NCBI GenBank assembly: GCA_009694025.1
Contig: SHVZ01000029.1
Location: 1 to 37,275, forward strand
DNA length: 37,275 nucleotides
Direction: 5' to 3'
Origin: Alphaproteobacteria bacterium
GTDB lineage: Bacteria > Pseudomonadota > Alphaproteobacteria > SHVZ01
Numbering within the stretch: position 1 is the stretch's first letter; every line of letters begins with the position of its first letter. The notes under the pieces are model-generated. The model was not told the DNA's origin, did no database searches, and saw nothing but the letters and a program-made list of their open reading frames with translations. Made by a program: the position numbers and the translations under genes. Shown here piece after piece: positions 1 to 7,716 of this stretch.

Positions 1-127
1 GGCAGAAGGCTATCGTCCTGCATGGCGGGTGTGGCACTCCGGCGAGGCGTGGAAGACTTTGTCTAGACACCAAAATCTTACACGAAATCAACGGATTACG
101 CTACATCCGCCAGCCCAATATCAGCGC
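1..127. other. Left-edge stretch with no supported gene
   Basis: This stretch is visibly richer in A+T than the rest of the window. One plus-strand frame is open from base 2 to a TAA near 136, and another from base 1 to a TAG at 64-66. Neither translation resembles a family I recognise, so I cannot say whether either is the tail of a gene entering from the left. Confidence 0.3.
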
Positions 128-145
128 CCCGATGAATAATTCGGG
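128..145 (-). terminator. Small hairpin directly after the response regulator stop
   Basis: Bases 128-132 (CCCGA) pair with 141-145 (TCGGG) around an 8-nt A+T-rich loop. On the minus strand this begins immediately after the TAG stop of the receiver gene. No U-run follows, so it is at best a weak or factor-assisted terminator or a 3'-end stabiliser. Confidence 0.3.
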
Positions 146-511
146 CTAAGCTCCGATCAGCCGGACCACGGCGTTGAGCAGCTCGGCCCGCCGGAACGGT
201 TTCTGCAGGGTCTCGTCGGCACCGAGCGCACGCGCCATGTCGAGAAAGTCCATCGTTCCTGAGCGCCCGCCGCCGGAAATGGCGAGGATCTTAAGATCCG
301 GGTGGTTGCGCTTCAGCGCCATGATGGTCTCGATGCCGTCCTTGTCCGGCATCAGGATGTCGGTGATCACCAGCTCGGGCAGAACCTTGTCGTAAAGCGC
401 GATCCCGGCATCGCCGTTGCTCGCCTCGTGGACCTCGTGTCCGTCGGCCACCAGCATGTTCACGAGCATCCGGCGGACGTCGTCGTCGTCGATCAGGAGG
501 ATCTGTGCCAC
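146..511 (-). CDS. Single-domain response regulator (CheY-like receiver)
   Basis: A stand-alone receiver domain that would take a phosphoryl group from a histidine kinase or phosphotransfer protein and signal through protein contact, since no output domain is attached. The 121-residue product shows the acidic pocket DDDD at residues 8-11, the phospho-acceptor Asp51 in the TDILMPDKDG segment, the switch Ser79 and the conserved Lys104-Pro105. I chose the GTG at 511 because the receiver fold begins exactly there and a GAGGCGG ribosome site lies about 6 nt upstream. A longer in-frame start at 607 adds 32 basic, low-complexity residues typical of read-through into a leader. No kinase lies next to it, so the partner is unknown. 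The family call is secure; the pathway is not. Confidence 0.88.
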   Translation of the reverse strand: MAQILLIDDDDVRRMLVNMLVADGHEVHEASNGDAGIALYDKVLPELVITDILMPDKDGIETIMALKRNHPDLKILAISGGGRSGTMDFLDMARALGADETLQKPFRRAELLNAVVRLIGA

Positions 512-710
512 AGTGCCCGCCTCAGCCTTGCCTGTCGTTCGCCAGGGTCCACGCGGCGGCGCACGCAACCCCTCGGGCCTGCGCTCGCAAAGGCCCAACA
601 AAGCCATAGCGCCACATTGTTATTCGGCCGGTCATCGTACCCGCTTCTAGGTCGACCTGAACGCCAGCCCTGCGACGGACCAGCCCGATGCCGCCCGCTT
701 CAAGGACGGC

Positions 711-752
711 CGATCACATAATCAATCGACTAACCACACGGGCCTGTGATCG
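711..752. repeat. 8-bp inverted repeat in the intergenic gap 512-799
   Basis: The gap between the receiver start (511) and the Nudix stop (800) holds no gene I can support. It contains a perfect 8-bp inverted repeat: CGATCACA at 711-718 and TGTGATCG at 745-752, separated by 26 nt. The arms sit in a locally A+T-richer patch about 200 nt upstream of the receiver gene. The TGTGA/TCACA halves recall CRP/FNR-family sites, but their relative orientation is opposite to a CRP box and the spacing is too wide. An operator or looping element is only a possibility. Confidence 0.3.
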
Positions 753-799
753 TCAACCACACACGGCTTTTCAAAGCGATATTAGGTTTCCTTGGCCTT

Positions 800-1657
800 T
801 TACCGAAGGTAATGTCGGAGACCCTGGCAGATGGCGACATAGTCCGGATGCTCGGGCGCAATCAACCCATGTCGGATCAGAAAATCGATCACGACCAACG
901 CGCAGTTGAACTTGAAGGCCCAGCCGCTTTCTACAAGGGCGGCGACTTCCGCCGCAGGCAGCAATTTGAACTCGGCGGTTTCTCCGTCGACCGGTGTCGG
1001 CCGGAAATCCTCGGGCAACTCCAGGTCGAAGCAGTGATGGATATGGCGATTGAGTCCGTCGCCACCCATGTCGGCCTCGGTCGCCATGACATAGCTGATA
1101 ACGCCGACGGGGATGGCACAGCGCGCGAGATCGGGCGGAACGCCCGCCTCCTCGCCGCACTCCTTGACCAGGTTGTCGAGGATCGACAGCCCCTCCGGCT
1201 GCCCGCCGGCTACGAAGTTGTCGAGCTGGTTGGGATAAGCCTTGTGTGGCGAGCGCCGAGCTATCCAGAGATACGGCCCGTCATTCCGGCGGACGAAGCC
1301 GTTCACATGGCAGCCTGCGCACTCGATGCCGAGCACTGACGAGGCGCCTCGCTCGAGGCTGGCGACGCGCCGGCCTTCGACCGCGACCGCGTAGTGCTCG
1401 CCGGTGACATGGTGGACGACGCCGGCCCGGTGGAGTTTCTTCACCGTCTCAGCCAGTGCCGCGGTCCGTGCCACTTCGTCCGCATGTCGCGGGTCGAGGG
1501 CGAGCCCGCCGTCGTCGACGTACAGCCCGGCATACCCGGCCAGTACCGGCCGGAGCGCCCGGCGAACGTAGCCCGCAATCCTGCCGTCGATCGACCAGGG
1601 GACGAAGTCCTCCGGCACGTAGGCGTTGCAGCGCCGGATGTGGTCGATGAAAGCCAT
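800..1657 (-). CDS. Nudix hydrolase of the DUF4743 (thiamine pyrophosphokinase-related) type
   Basis: A 285-residue protein with an N-terminal DUF4743-like region (H-x3-CN start, about residues 1-110) and a C-terminal Nudix domain. The Nudix core reads FVAGGQPEGLS followed by KECGEEAGV, and the protein ends with the DFLIRHGLI segment typical of this subfamily. Characterised plant and yeast relatives convert diphosphates of damaged thiamin (oxo- and oxythiamin forms) to monophosphates, so a thiamin-diphosphate housecleaning role is likely by homology but not shown here. The start at 1657 is set by homology. It shares its A with the TGA of the upstream ACT gene (TGATG), implying translational coupling. 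In-frame sequence upstream to 1990 is a shadow of that ACT gene. Confidence 0.85.
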   Translation of the reverse strand: MAFIDHIRRCNAYVPEDFVPWSIDGRIAGYVRRALRPVLAGYAGLYVDDGGLALDPRHADEVARTAALAETVKKLHRAGVVHHVTGEHYAVAVEGRRVASLERGASSVLGIECAGCHVNGFVRRNDGPYLWIARRSPHKAYPNQLDNFVAGGQPEGLSILDNLVKECGEEAGVPPDLARCAIPVGVISYVMATEADMGGDGLNRHIHHCFDLELPEDFRPTPVDGETAEFKLLPAAEVAALVESGWAFKFNCALVVIDFLIRHGLIAPEHPDYVAICQGLRHYLR

Positions 1658-1962
1658 CAGGCAGCGTTGCTCGCCCGCGACATCAGCACACGCTCGACGT
1701 AGACGAGCTGGCCGAGGCAGCGCCGGATGTGCTCGGCGGTCTCGACGTCGAGGCCGTCGACCCGGAGGTCGATGTCGAGCTCGTCGTGGGCGGCGCCGGA
1801 GACGACGCCGTGACAGCGGCGGGGCAGGATTCCCCGCTTCACGAACAGCTCCAGCACCCGCGACATCACCGAGACCTCGGCGCGGGCCAGAACCGAATAG
1901 CAATATGACGGGGACGCCGCTGACGAAGCGGCCGGACGGACATGAATGACGGAGGTGGACAC
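1657..1962 (-). CDS. Small ACT-domain protein (IlvM/IlvN-like regulatory fold)
   Basis: A 101-residue protein. From about residue 20 it reads like the ACT domain of acetolactate synthase small subunits: a beta strand with SVLARAE, a helix VMSRVLELFVKRG, then DELDIDLRVDG and a second helix ending in VERVLMS. ACT domains usually bind amino acids as allosteric effectors. No catalytic synthase subunit is nearby, so it is not in a normal ilvBN context. The start is the GTG at 1962 with AGGAG about 8 nt upstream. Its stop overlaps the Nudix start by 1 nt. It could be a stand-alone sensor or a partner of the Nudix enzyme. The fold assignment is moderately firm; the function is open. Confidence 0.7.
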   Translation of the reverse strand: MSTSVIHVRPAASSAASPSYCYSVLARAEVSVMSRVLELFVKRGILPRRCHGVVSGAAHDELDIDLRVDGLDVETAEHIRRCLGQLVYVERVLMSRASNAA

Positions 1963-2006
1963 AGCACGGCTCCTGAAAACGGAAGACCACGAACGACCGA
2001 TGACGG

Positions 2007-2065
2007 CCCGATCCTTAGAGGATCGGGGTCATAATTCGCTGGGTCGTCCGCACGCCTTGTGCCAT
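2007..2065 (-). promoter_or_regulatory. Candidate leader peptide and hairpin ahead of the ACT-Nudix pair
   Basis: On the minus strand an 8-bp perfect stem (CCCGATCC at 2007-2014 with GGATCGGG at 2020-2027) closes a 5-nt loop, 45 nt before the ACT gene. A 16-codon frame begins with ATG at 2065, reads [16 protein letters not shown], and its TAA stop is the hairpin loop itself. Ending in Ile, Thr and Leu codons in front of an IlvN-like ACT gene is reminiscent of attenuation leaders. However, there is no clear Shine-Dalgarno before 2065 and no U-run after the stem. This frame is open further upstream inside the glycosyltransferase gene, so it may be chance. Confidence 0.35.
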
Positions 2066-2097
2066 GCGCCGAAGGTAGCGGTCCCGCCGGCCGGGCG

Positions 2098-3069
2098 TCA
2101 ACCGCGGAGGTGACTTTCGACCGCGGCGGCGACGGCGTCCACGGGAATCGCCGCCATGTCGTCGCCGCCGAAGGACCGGGCCTCGATCACCGTCAGCCGT
2201 TCGGCGAAGGGAGCGAACTTCCCGGCCGGCGTCGGGCCGAACAGGGAGACCAGGGGACAGTCGCCGGCCGCCAGCAGGTGACCCATGCCGGCGTCGTTGG
2301 CGACCGCTACTTTGAGCCGCCGGGCGACGGCGAGGGAGAGTCCGGGGTCGGCGCCGAGGGCGGACTCCTGGAACGGAAACCGGGCCTGGGGGAGGGCCTG
2401 GGTCAGCTCGTCCTGCCACTCCGTCTCGTCCGGCCCGAGGAGGACGACCGGCGCCTCGAGGCCTCGGCCGAGGGCGATGAAGCGGTCGAGCGGCCAGCAT
2501 TTCCGGCGATCGCCGGCGCCGGGCACGATGGCGACGTAGGGCCGTCCGTCCGGCAGCAGCGCCGCCGCCTGCCGCTCGATCGCGTCGGGCAGCGAAACCC
2601 AGGCGCGTCGGGGCTCGACCGGCCGGCCGGTCGCCGCCTCGATCAGGTCGAGCATCTGGCGGATCATCGCCGGCGGCTTCGCGCGTCGAGGCGGCCGTGC
2701 GTCGGAAAGAAGCCAGCCAGCGGTGCCGGAGACGAAGCGACGGTGGCGGATGCGCCGGAGCACCAGCGAGGTCATCGCCCGGCGCTGGGTATCCAGGATG
2801 AGATCGAAGCGCCGGTCGGGCAGCGGCCGCCGGAGGAGCTCGTGCGCGGCAAGGCCAATGCCGGCGTTCTGGATGACCTCGTCGATCAGCCCGGCGACGA
2901 GATCGCCGAGGCGGCCGGCATAGACCGTCTCGCCCTTGCCGGCGAGCCAGGTAATGCGCGCTTTCGGCCAGGTGCTGCGAAGGGCCCGCGCGAAGGGCAG
3001 CTTCATCAGCCCGTCGCCGAAGCGGTCGAGGCCGACATAGACGAGGATGCTGCCCGGCTCATCGCTCAT
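2098..3069 (-). CDS. Glycosyltransferase family 9 (heptosyltransferase-type) protein
   Basis: A 323-residue GT-B fold enzyme of the ADP-heptose:LPS heptosyltransferase family, expected to add a sugar to lipopolysaccharide or another surface glycan on the cytoplasmic face of the inner membrane. The N-terminal Rossmann half starts [14 protein letters not shown]. The C-terminal nucleotide-sugar half shows [11 protein letters not shown] (183-193), NDAGMGHL (258-265) and FGPT (277-280), all hallmarks of GT9. The ATG at 3069 has GAGAGG about 8 nt upstream. It stands alone, divergent from the DapA-like gene, with no other LPS genes in view, so donor and acceptor cannot be named. Family certain, sugar unknown. 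Confidence 0.88.
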   Translation of the reverse strand: MSDEPGSILVYVGLDRFGDGLMKLPFARALRSTWPKARITWLAGKGETVYAGRLGDLVAGLIDEVIQNAGIGLAAHELLRRPLPDRRFDLILDTQRRAMTSLVLRRIRHRRFVSGTAGWLLSDARPPRRAKPPAMIRQMLDLIEAATGRPVEPRRAWVSLPDAIERQAAALLPDGRPYVAIVPGAGDRRKCWPLDRFIALGRGLEAPVVLLGPDETEWQDELTQALPQARFPFQESALGADPGLSLAVARRLKVAVANDAGMGHLLAAGDCPLVSLFGPTPAGKFAPFAERLTVIEARSFGGDDMAAIPVDAVAAAVESHLRG

Positions 3070-3101
3070 GCTGCGGCCTCTCTAGCCGCCGCCCGGAGGG
3101 C

Positions 3102-3128
3102 TTGCAACTCGCATATCACTCGTATAAC
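3102..3128 (+). promoter_or_regulatory. Possible sigma70-type promoter for the DapA-like gene
   Basis: TTGCAA at 3102-3107 and TATAAC at 3123-3128 are separated by 15 nt, which is short of the ideal 17. They lie in the 85-nt gap between divergent genes, about 27 nt before the start codon at 3155, which has a strong AGGAGG just upstream. The -10 is good; the spacing is not. Confidence 0.4.
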
Positions 3129-3154
3129 AGCGCAGAAACCTCAGGAGGGAACCC

Positions 3155-4063
3155 ATGGGCATTTCCTGGACCGGCGTCTTTCCGGCAGCGACCACCCAGT
3201 TCGACCGGAACTTCAAGGTCGACTACGAGGCGACCCGAAAGGTGATGTCGGCACTGATCGACGACGGCGTCAACGGGCTGATCGTCTGCGGCTCGGTCGG
3301 CGAGAACACCGCGCTTCGCCCGGAAGAGAAGCGCGAGATGCTGAAGCTCGCCAAGGACGTGTCCAAGGGGCGCGTGCCCGTCGTCTCCGGCGTCGCCGAG
3401 TACACGACCGAGCTCGCCTGCGAGTATGCGCGCGACGCCCAGAAGATCGGCATCGACGGGCTGATGGCGATGCCGGCGATGGTCTACTCGGCGAAGCCGA
3501 GCGAGATCGTCGCCCATTTCCGCACGGTCGGCGCCGCCAGCGACCTTCCGATCATGCTCTACAACAACCCCCCGGCCTACGGGAACGACCTGGTGCCGGA
3601 GATCGTCGCCAGGCTCGCCGACGTCAAGACCATCGTCGCGATCAAGGAATCCTCCGGCGACACCAGGCGCTTCGTCGATCTCGTCAACCTGACCGGCGAC
3701 CGCTTCACCCTTTTCTGCGGCCTCGACGACGTGGTTCTCGAGGCGATCATGCTGGGCGCCGTCGGCTGGGTCTCCGGCCTCTCCAACGTCTTCCCCAAGG
3801 AGTCGAACGAGCTGTTCGCGCTCGCCCGCGCCGGGCGCTTCGACGAGGCGATGGCGGTCTACCGCTGGTTCATGCCGCTGCTCCACCTGGATGCGCGCGC
3901 CGACCTTGTCCAGTGCATCAAGCTGTGCGAGGCGATGGCCGGCCGCGGTTCCGAGCGGACACGCCCGCCGCGCCTCGCCCTCGAAGGCGCCGAGCGCCGC
4001 CAGGTCGAGGAAGTGATGCGAAAAGCGCTGGCGACCCGCCCGAACCTGCCCAAGGCGGCCTGA
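3155..4063 (+). CDS. DapA-family lyase/deaminase, likely 1-pyrroline-4-hydroxy-2-carboxylate deaminase
   Basis: A 302-residue TIM-barrel of the dihydrodipicolinate synthase / N-acetylneuraminate lyase superfamily. Lys164 in VAIKESSGD is the Schiff-base lysine and Tyr136 in MLYNNP the proton shuttle. The usual GTTGE of true DapA is GSVGE (46-50). The opening [10 protein letters not shown], the [14 protein letters not shown] segment, [10 protein letters not shown] and the ending [10 protein letters not shown] match the hydroxyproline-pathway deaminase subgroup that makes 2,5-dioxovalerate. That substrate is inferred, and no hydroxyproline epimerase or oxidase gene is nearby to confirm it. The start has AGGAGG with ideal spacing. 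The TSUP permease and macrodomain genes follow downstream on the same strand. Confidence 0.8.
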   Translation: MGISWTGVFPAATTQFDRNFKVDYEATRKVMSALIDDGVNGLIVCGSVGENTALRPEEKREMLKLAKDVSKGRVPVVSGVAEYTTELACEYARDAQKIGIDGLMAMPAMVYSAKPSEIVAHFRTVGAASDLPIMLYNNPPAYGNDLVPEIVARLADVKTIVAIKESSGDTRRFVDLVNLTGDRFTLFCGLDDVVLEAIMLGAVGWVSGLSNVFPKESNELFALARAGRFDEAMAVYRWFMPLLHLDARADLVQCIKLCEAMAGRGSERTRPPRLALEGAERRQVEEVMRKALATRPNLPKAA

Positions 4064-4150
4064 AGCCGGCGCTCGCGTGGCCGCCGCCGCGTCCGACCGG
4101 CCGATCGGCTATGTGGACGCCATCGCCCAGGCGGCCTTCGGGCGAGACTG

Positions 4151-4879
4151 ATGGAGATCGGGTTCATCGACGTCGTCCTGGTCGGTGCCGCCTTCCTGGT
4201 CGCCTACGCCAGTGCCGCGCTCGGGTCGACCGGCGGGCTCCTGCTCGCGATCATGGCAACAACCCTGCCGCCATCGCTCGTGGTGCCGGCCCATGCGGTG
4301 ATCGAAGCGGCCCGGAACGGCATCGGCTGGGCCCGCCTTCGCCGCGCGTTCAACCCGCAGATCGTCATGGCCGCCGGCGTCGGCTCGCTGGTCGCCATCG
4401 GGCTCGTCGCTCCCTTCGTCCGGATCGTGCCGGAGCATGTGCAGGCCATGCTCCTCGGCGTCTTTCTCATCTGGGCGTGCTGGTGGCCGGCTCCCGATCC
4501 GGGCCCCCGCTTCCCCTATCGCCTGCCGCTGATGGGCGGCCTGACCGGCGCCTGCTCGGTCTTCCTCGGCGAGACCGGGCCGTTGCTCCGCCCGTTCATC
4601 GCCGACGAGCCGGTCGACCCGGCGCTGGTCCCCGGCAGCGTCACCGCGGTCGCCGCCGTCCAGCACGGGCTCAAGGTCGCCGCCTTCGTCGCGGTCGGCA
4701 TCGACTATCTGGCGGTCGTGCCCCTGCTCGCCCCGATGCTGGTGGCCGTGGTCCTCGGTCTCGCCCTGGCCGAGCGTGTTGCGCTTCGGCTCCCGGCGCG
4801 CTTCCTCGGCCTCGGCATCCGGCTGGTGGTCAGCGTGCTGGCGCTCAGGCTGATCGTGCTCGCGACGGGGTGGTTGTGA
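4151..4879 (+). CDS. TauE/SafE (TSUP) family membrane permease
   Basis: A 242-residue, highly hydrophobic protein with about seven to eight membrane-spanning stretches and the duplicated glycine-rich signature of the family: [12 protein letters not shown] near residue 25 and [16 protein letters not shown] near 135. Members export or import sulfite, sulfoacetate or other small organosulfur/organic anions; the substrate is not readable here. The ATG at 4151 closes a TGATG with a short upstream frame, and no strong ribosome site is seen. Its TGA overlaps the GTG of the macrodomain gene by 3 nt, so the two are co-translated. Confidence 0.85.
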   Translation: MEIGFIDVVLVGAAFLVAYASAALGSTGGLLLAIMATTLPPSLVVPAHAVIEAARNGIGWARLRRAFNPQIVMAAGVGSLVAIGLVAPFVRIVPEHVQAMLLGVFLIWACWWPAPDPGPRFPYRLPLMGGLTGACSVFLGETGPLLRPFIADEPVDPALVPGSVTAVAAVQHGLKVAAFVAVGIDYLAVVPLLAPMLVAVVLGLALAERVALRLPARFLGLGIRLVVSVLALRLIVLATGWL

Positions 4880-5400
4880 GGGTCTGGACCCGCATCGAGA
4901 TCGTCGAAGGCGATATCACCAGGCTCGATGTCGACGTGATCGTCAACGCCGCCAACGAGTCCCTGCTCGGCGGCGGCGGCGTCGACGGGGCGATCCACCA
5001 CGCCGCCGGACCCGATCTCCTGGCCGAGTGTCGAGCTCTCGGCGGCTGTCCGACCGGCGAGGCGAGGATCACCCGCGGCTATCGCCTGAAGGCGCGTCAC
5101 GTCATCCACACGGTCGGCCCGGTCTGGCGCGGCGGCACTGCCGGCGAGCCGGAGAAGCTGGCCGGCTGCTACCGCAATTCGCTGGTGCTCGCGAAACCGA
5201 AGAACCTCGCCTCGATCGCTTTCCCGGCGATCTCGACCGGGATCTACGGCTATCCGCTGGAACCGGCGACGCGGATCGCGATCGCGACGGTAGCGGCCGA
5301 GCTGCCGGGCTGCCCGGGTGTGTCGCGCGTGGTCTTCTGCTGCTTCGGCGCGGAGACGACGGCAACCTACCGGCGTATCCTCGGCGAGTTCGCCCGCTAA
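4876..5400 (+). CDS. Macrodomain protein (MacroD-type ADP-ribose / O-acetyl-ADP-ribose hydrolase)
   Basis: A 174-residue single macrodomain. It has EGDIT (11-15), [22 protein letters not shown] beginning near residue 21, with Asn24, Asn27 and Asp37 placed as in MacroD/YmdB enzymes, and the [12 protein letters not shown] loop. This set binds the distal ribose of ADP-ribose and removes O-acetyl groups or ADP-ribose from acidic residues. I start it at the GTG at 4876, overlapping the permease stop (GTGA), because the fold begins at [13 protein letters not shown]; the frame upstream is the shadow of the permease gene. Its TAA overlaps the TAG of the convergent hydroxylase (bases 5397-5400, CTAA). 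Confidence 0.88.
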   Translation: MRVWTRIEIVEGDITRLDVDVIVNAANESLLGGGGVDGAIHHAAGPDLLAECRALGGCPTGEARITRGYRLKARHVIHTVGPVWRGGTAGEPEKLAGCYRNSLVLAKPKNLASIAFPAISTGIYGYPLEPATRIAIATVAAELPGCPGVSRVVFCCFGAETTATYRRILGEFAR

Positions 5401-6614
5401 AGCGCCTCGCCGCGGGCGAGCCTCGGCAGGTGTCCGACCGTGCCCATGGCGTGGCGCATGAACAGGCGCTTGAGCGCCGGCAGCCGGTCGACGGCGGCGA
5501 GGCCGAGGTCGCGGACGATACGGAGCGGCCCGAGATCATTGGAGAAGAGGCGGTTGAGCCCGTCGGTCACCGCCAGCAGCGCCAGCGTGTCGAGATGGCG
5601 CCAGCCGGCGTAGCGGTCGAGCACGTCGGTGCCGCCGATGTCGAGCCCGAGCCGGTGGGCGTCGACCACGGACTCGGCCAGCGCCGCCACGTCTCGGATC
5701 GCGAGGTTGAGCCCCTGGCCGGCGAGCGGGTGGATCGAATGGGCGGCATCGCCGATCAGGGCCAGGCGCTCGGCGGTCAGGCGTTCGGCGACCAGCAGCC
5801 CCAACGGATAGGACCAGCGCCGGCCGACGACGCGAAGCGGCCCGAGCGCGTCGCCGAAGCGGCGGGTCATGGCCTCTGAGAAACCGTCGTCGTCGAGGGC
5901 GAGCATCGCCGGCGCGACCTCGCGCCGCTCGGCCCAGACCACCGAGGAGAAGTCGCCCGGCAGCGGCAGGAGGGCGAACGGGCCCGCCGGCAGGAAACGC
6001 TCATGGGCGACGCCGTCATGGGGCCGCGCGAGGGCGACCGTGCAGACGATCGCCGTCTGATCGTAGCCCCACTCGATGGCGCCGATCCCGGCGGCGCGCC
6101 GGATCGGCGAGCCGCGGCCGTCGGCGGCGACGGCGAGCCGCGCCTGGATCCGCCGACCGTCGGAGAGTTGGGCGGTGACGCCGGTCTTGCCCCGCTCCAG
6201 CCCGGTGACGGATTCCGGCGCGACCAGCCTGAGCCGCGGACGATCGCGAATCCGGCCCAGCAGCGCGCGCCGGACGAAGCGCGATTCGACGATATGGCCG
6301 AGCGGTTCGTCTCCGACCTCGCGGTGGTCGTAGTGGAGGAACAGGCTCGACGATCCGTCGGTCACACGGATGTCGAGGATGGGCGTGGCGTGCGCGCCCA
6401 TCTCCTGCCAGAGGCCGAGGCCGTCGAGGATTCGCCGCGCGCCGTAGGAGATGGCGAAGGCGCGGCCGTCATAGGCGTCGTTGGCGGCGATCTGAGGCTC
6501 CTCGCGGTCGACCACCGCGGCCTCGATCCCGGCGCTAGCGAGCGCGTGACCGAGCGAAAGCCCGACCAGCCCGCCGCCGACCACCACCACATCGGTTCGA
6601 AGCGTCTCCGCCAT
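5397..6614 (-). CDS. UbiH/UbiF/COQ6-family FAD-dependent hydroxylase
   Basis: A 405-residue class A flavin monooxygenase of the ubiquinone hydroxylase group. The FAD-binding GGGLVG is at 13-18, the DG motif ADGRGSPIR at 164-172 and the second FAD motif [16 protein letters not shown] at 288-303. The HPLAGQG form of the last motif is characteristic of ubiquinone-ring hydroxylases, so a role in ubiquinone synthesis at the inner membrane is likely. Alphaproteobacteria carry several paralogues (UbiH, UbiF, UbiL, UbiM types), and which ring carbon it acts on cannot be told. It lies 18 nt downstream of the J-domain gene on the same strand. Confidence 0.87.
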   Translation of the reverse strand: MAETLRTDVVVVGGGLVGLSLGHALASAGIEAAVVDREEPQIAANDAYDGRAFAISYGARRILDGLGLWQEMGAHATPILDIRVTDGSSSLFLHYDHREVGDEPLGHIVESRFVRRALLGRIRDRPRLRLVAPESVTGLERGKTGVTAQLSDGRRIQARLAVAADGRGSPIRRAAGIGAIEWGYDQTAIVCTVALARPHDGVAHERFLPAGPFALLPLPGDFSSVVWAERREVAPAMLALDDDGFSEAMTRRFGDALGPLRVVGRRWSYPLGLLVAERLTAERLALIGDAAHSIHPLAGQGLNLAIRDVAALAESVVDAHRLGLDIGGTDVLDRYAGWRHLDTLALLAVTDGLNRLFSNDLGPLRIVRDLGLAAVDRLPALKRLFMRHAMGTVGHLPRLARGEAL

Positions 6615-6632
6615 CGGCTTAAGCCTACCCCC

Positions 6633-7256
6633 TCATCCGCGCGTCAGGAAGGCGATGGCCGCGTTGAGCTGGGCCATGCGGATCGTGTCGCCGGTCGGAT
6701 TGTCCGGGTGGTAGATGGTGGCGAGTGCACGGAAGCGGGCGCGGAGTTGGCGCTGGTCGGGTGTCGCCCAGGGGGGGAAGCCCAGGACATAGAGCGCCTC
6801 CGAGCGCGAGCGGATGTCGGCCTCCAGCGGCTCGAAGGCGAGCGCTTGGACCGTCAGCTTGAGGCGCTCGACCTCTTCCTGATGGAGCGCCAGAAGGTCG
6901 GCGGTCCCGGTCGGCTCCAGGCGGAGCGACAGGCCGCCTTCGGCGAGGTCGAGCGCAAGCCTGAGCGCCCGGCGGATGTCGGCGACCGCATGGTCGCCGG
7001 TCAGCCGCACCTGCAGGCGCGGCTTCCGCCGCATCCGCCGGTCCTTGGATGGGCCGGTCTTGAGCTGCACGTTCTCGCGGTCGGTCGCCCCCGGCTCGCC
7101 GGGGTCGGGGATCCGGGCCAGCAGCCCCTCCGGCACCAGGAGCTGCACGGCGCGCACCAGATCGGCGACGCTGACCCCCTGCCGGCGTGCGAGCGTCGCT
7201 ACCCGGTCGCGGAAGGTCGTCGGACAGGGGATGGTATAGGATCGGCCGAGAGCCAT
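6633..7256 (-). CDS. J-domain (DnaJ-like) protein
   Basis: A 207-residue protein with a C-terminal J domain: the invariant HPD at 183-185 within ATIYHPDNP, preceded by the helix LRARFRALA and by ALYVLGF. The rest is a basic linker and a conserved alphaproteobacterial region (MALGRSYTIPCP, then RKPRLQVRL). It should recruit Hsp70 (DnaK) to a specific client, but lacks the zinc-finger and C-terminal domains of DnaJ. The start at 7256 is chosen because conserved sequence begins there. This ATG shares a CATG with the start of the divergent barnase gene, so its promoter must lie inside that gene. Confidence 0.75.
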   Translation of the reverse strand: MALGRSYTIPCPTTFRDRVATLARRQGVSVADLVRAVQLLVPEGLLARIPDPGEPGATDRENVQLKTGPSKDRRMRRKPRLQVRLTGDHAVADIRRALRLALDLAEGGLSLRLEPTGTADLLALHQEEVERLKLTVQALAFEPLEADIRSRSEALYVLGFPPWATPDQRQLRARFRALATIYHPDNPTGDTIRMAQLNAAIAFLTRG

Positions 7257-7716
7257 GGATCGGGCGAAGCTACTGGTGCGACGTCTCGTCATCAACCTGA
7301 TGGTTCTGGCACTGCTTGCGCTTACCGGGACCGGAGCCTGGGCGAAGGGCGAGCGCCTCGAGCTGTTCGCGCGCGACATCGGCCTTCGCGATATCGCCGG
7401 CTTCGTCGAGGCGGTCGAGGTCCTCGACCGCGACCGGCGGCTCCCGGCGCGCTTCGTCACCAAGGATCAGGCCGAGCGTCTCGGCTGGCGTCCGGGAAGC
7501 GACCTTTGGGGCGTCGCCCAGGGCAGAAGCATCGGCGGGGACCGTTTCGGCAATCGCGAAGGCCGCCTTCCGTCGGCAGCGGGGCGTCGCTTCTTCGAGG
7601 CGGATCTCGACTATGCCGGCGGCGCGCGCGGCGCCAAGCGGCTGGTGTGGAGCTCCGACGGCCGCCTATGGGTGACGGTCGATCACTATCGGAGCTTTCG
7701 CGAGGTGCCGCGATGA
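7255..7716 (+). CDS. Exported barnase-type ribonuclease
   Basis: A 153-residue ribonuclease of the barnase (N1/T1) family with a cleavable signal peptide (basic MDRAKLLVRR, then a hydrophobic core, cleavage probably near AWA at 28-30). All residues that matter in barnase are aligned and kept: Lys70 (barnase K27), Glu115 (E73), Arg125 (R83), Arg129 (R87) and His144 (H102), within WGVAQGRSIGGD, FEADLDY and VDHYRSF. It should cleave single-stranded RNA after G. It is followed, with an ATGA overlap, by its inhibitor gene. It could be a secreted nuclease, an intercellular toxin or a scavenging enzyme. Its start codon overlaps the divergent J-domain start. Confidence 0.88.
   Translation: MDRAKLLVRRLVINLMVLALLALTGTGAWAKGERLELFARDIGLRDIAGFVEAVEVLDRDRRLPARFVTKDQAERLGWRPGSDLWGVAQGRSIGGDRFGNREGRLPSAAGRRFFEADLDYAGGARGAKRLVWSSDGRLWVTVDHYRSFREVPR

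Noticed and set aside
4077-4151. A short plus-strand frame between the DapA-like and permease genes ending in TGATG
   Set aside because: About 24 codons without a recognisable motif or ribosome site. The DapA-like protein already has its normal C-terminus, so neither a frameshifted tail nor a separate gene is supported.
2059-5400. A 1113-codon plus-strand open frame spanning several genes
   Set aside because: It is open only because of high GC. It is antisense to the glycosyltransferase and out of frame with the DapA-like and permease genes. Only its last 174 codons (from 4876) encode a recognisable protein, the macrodomain.
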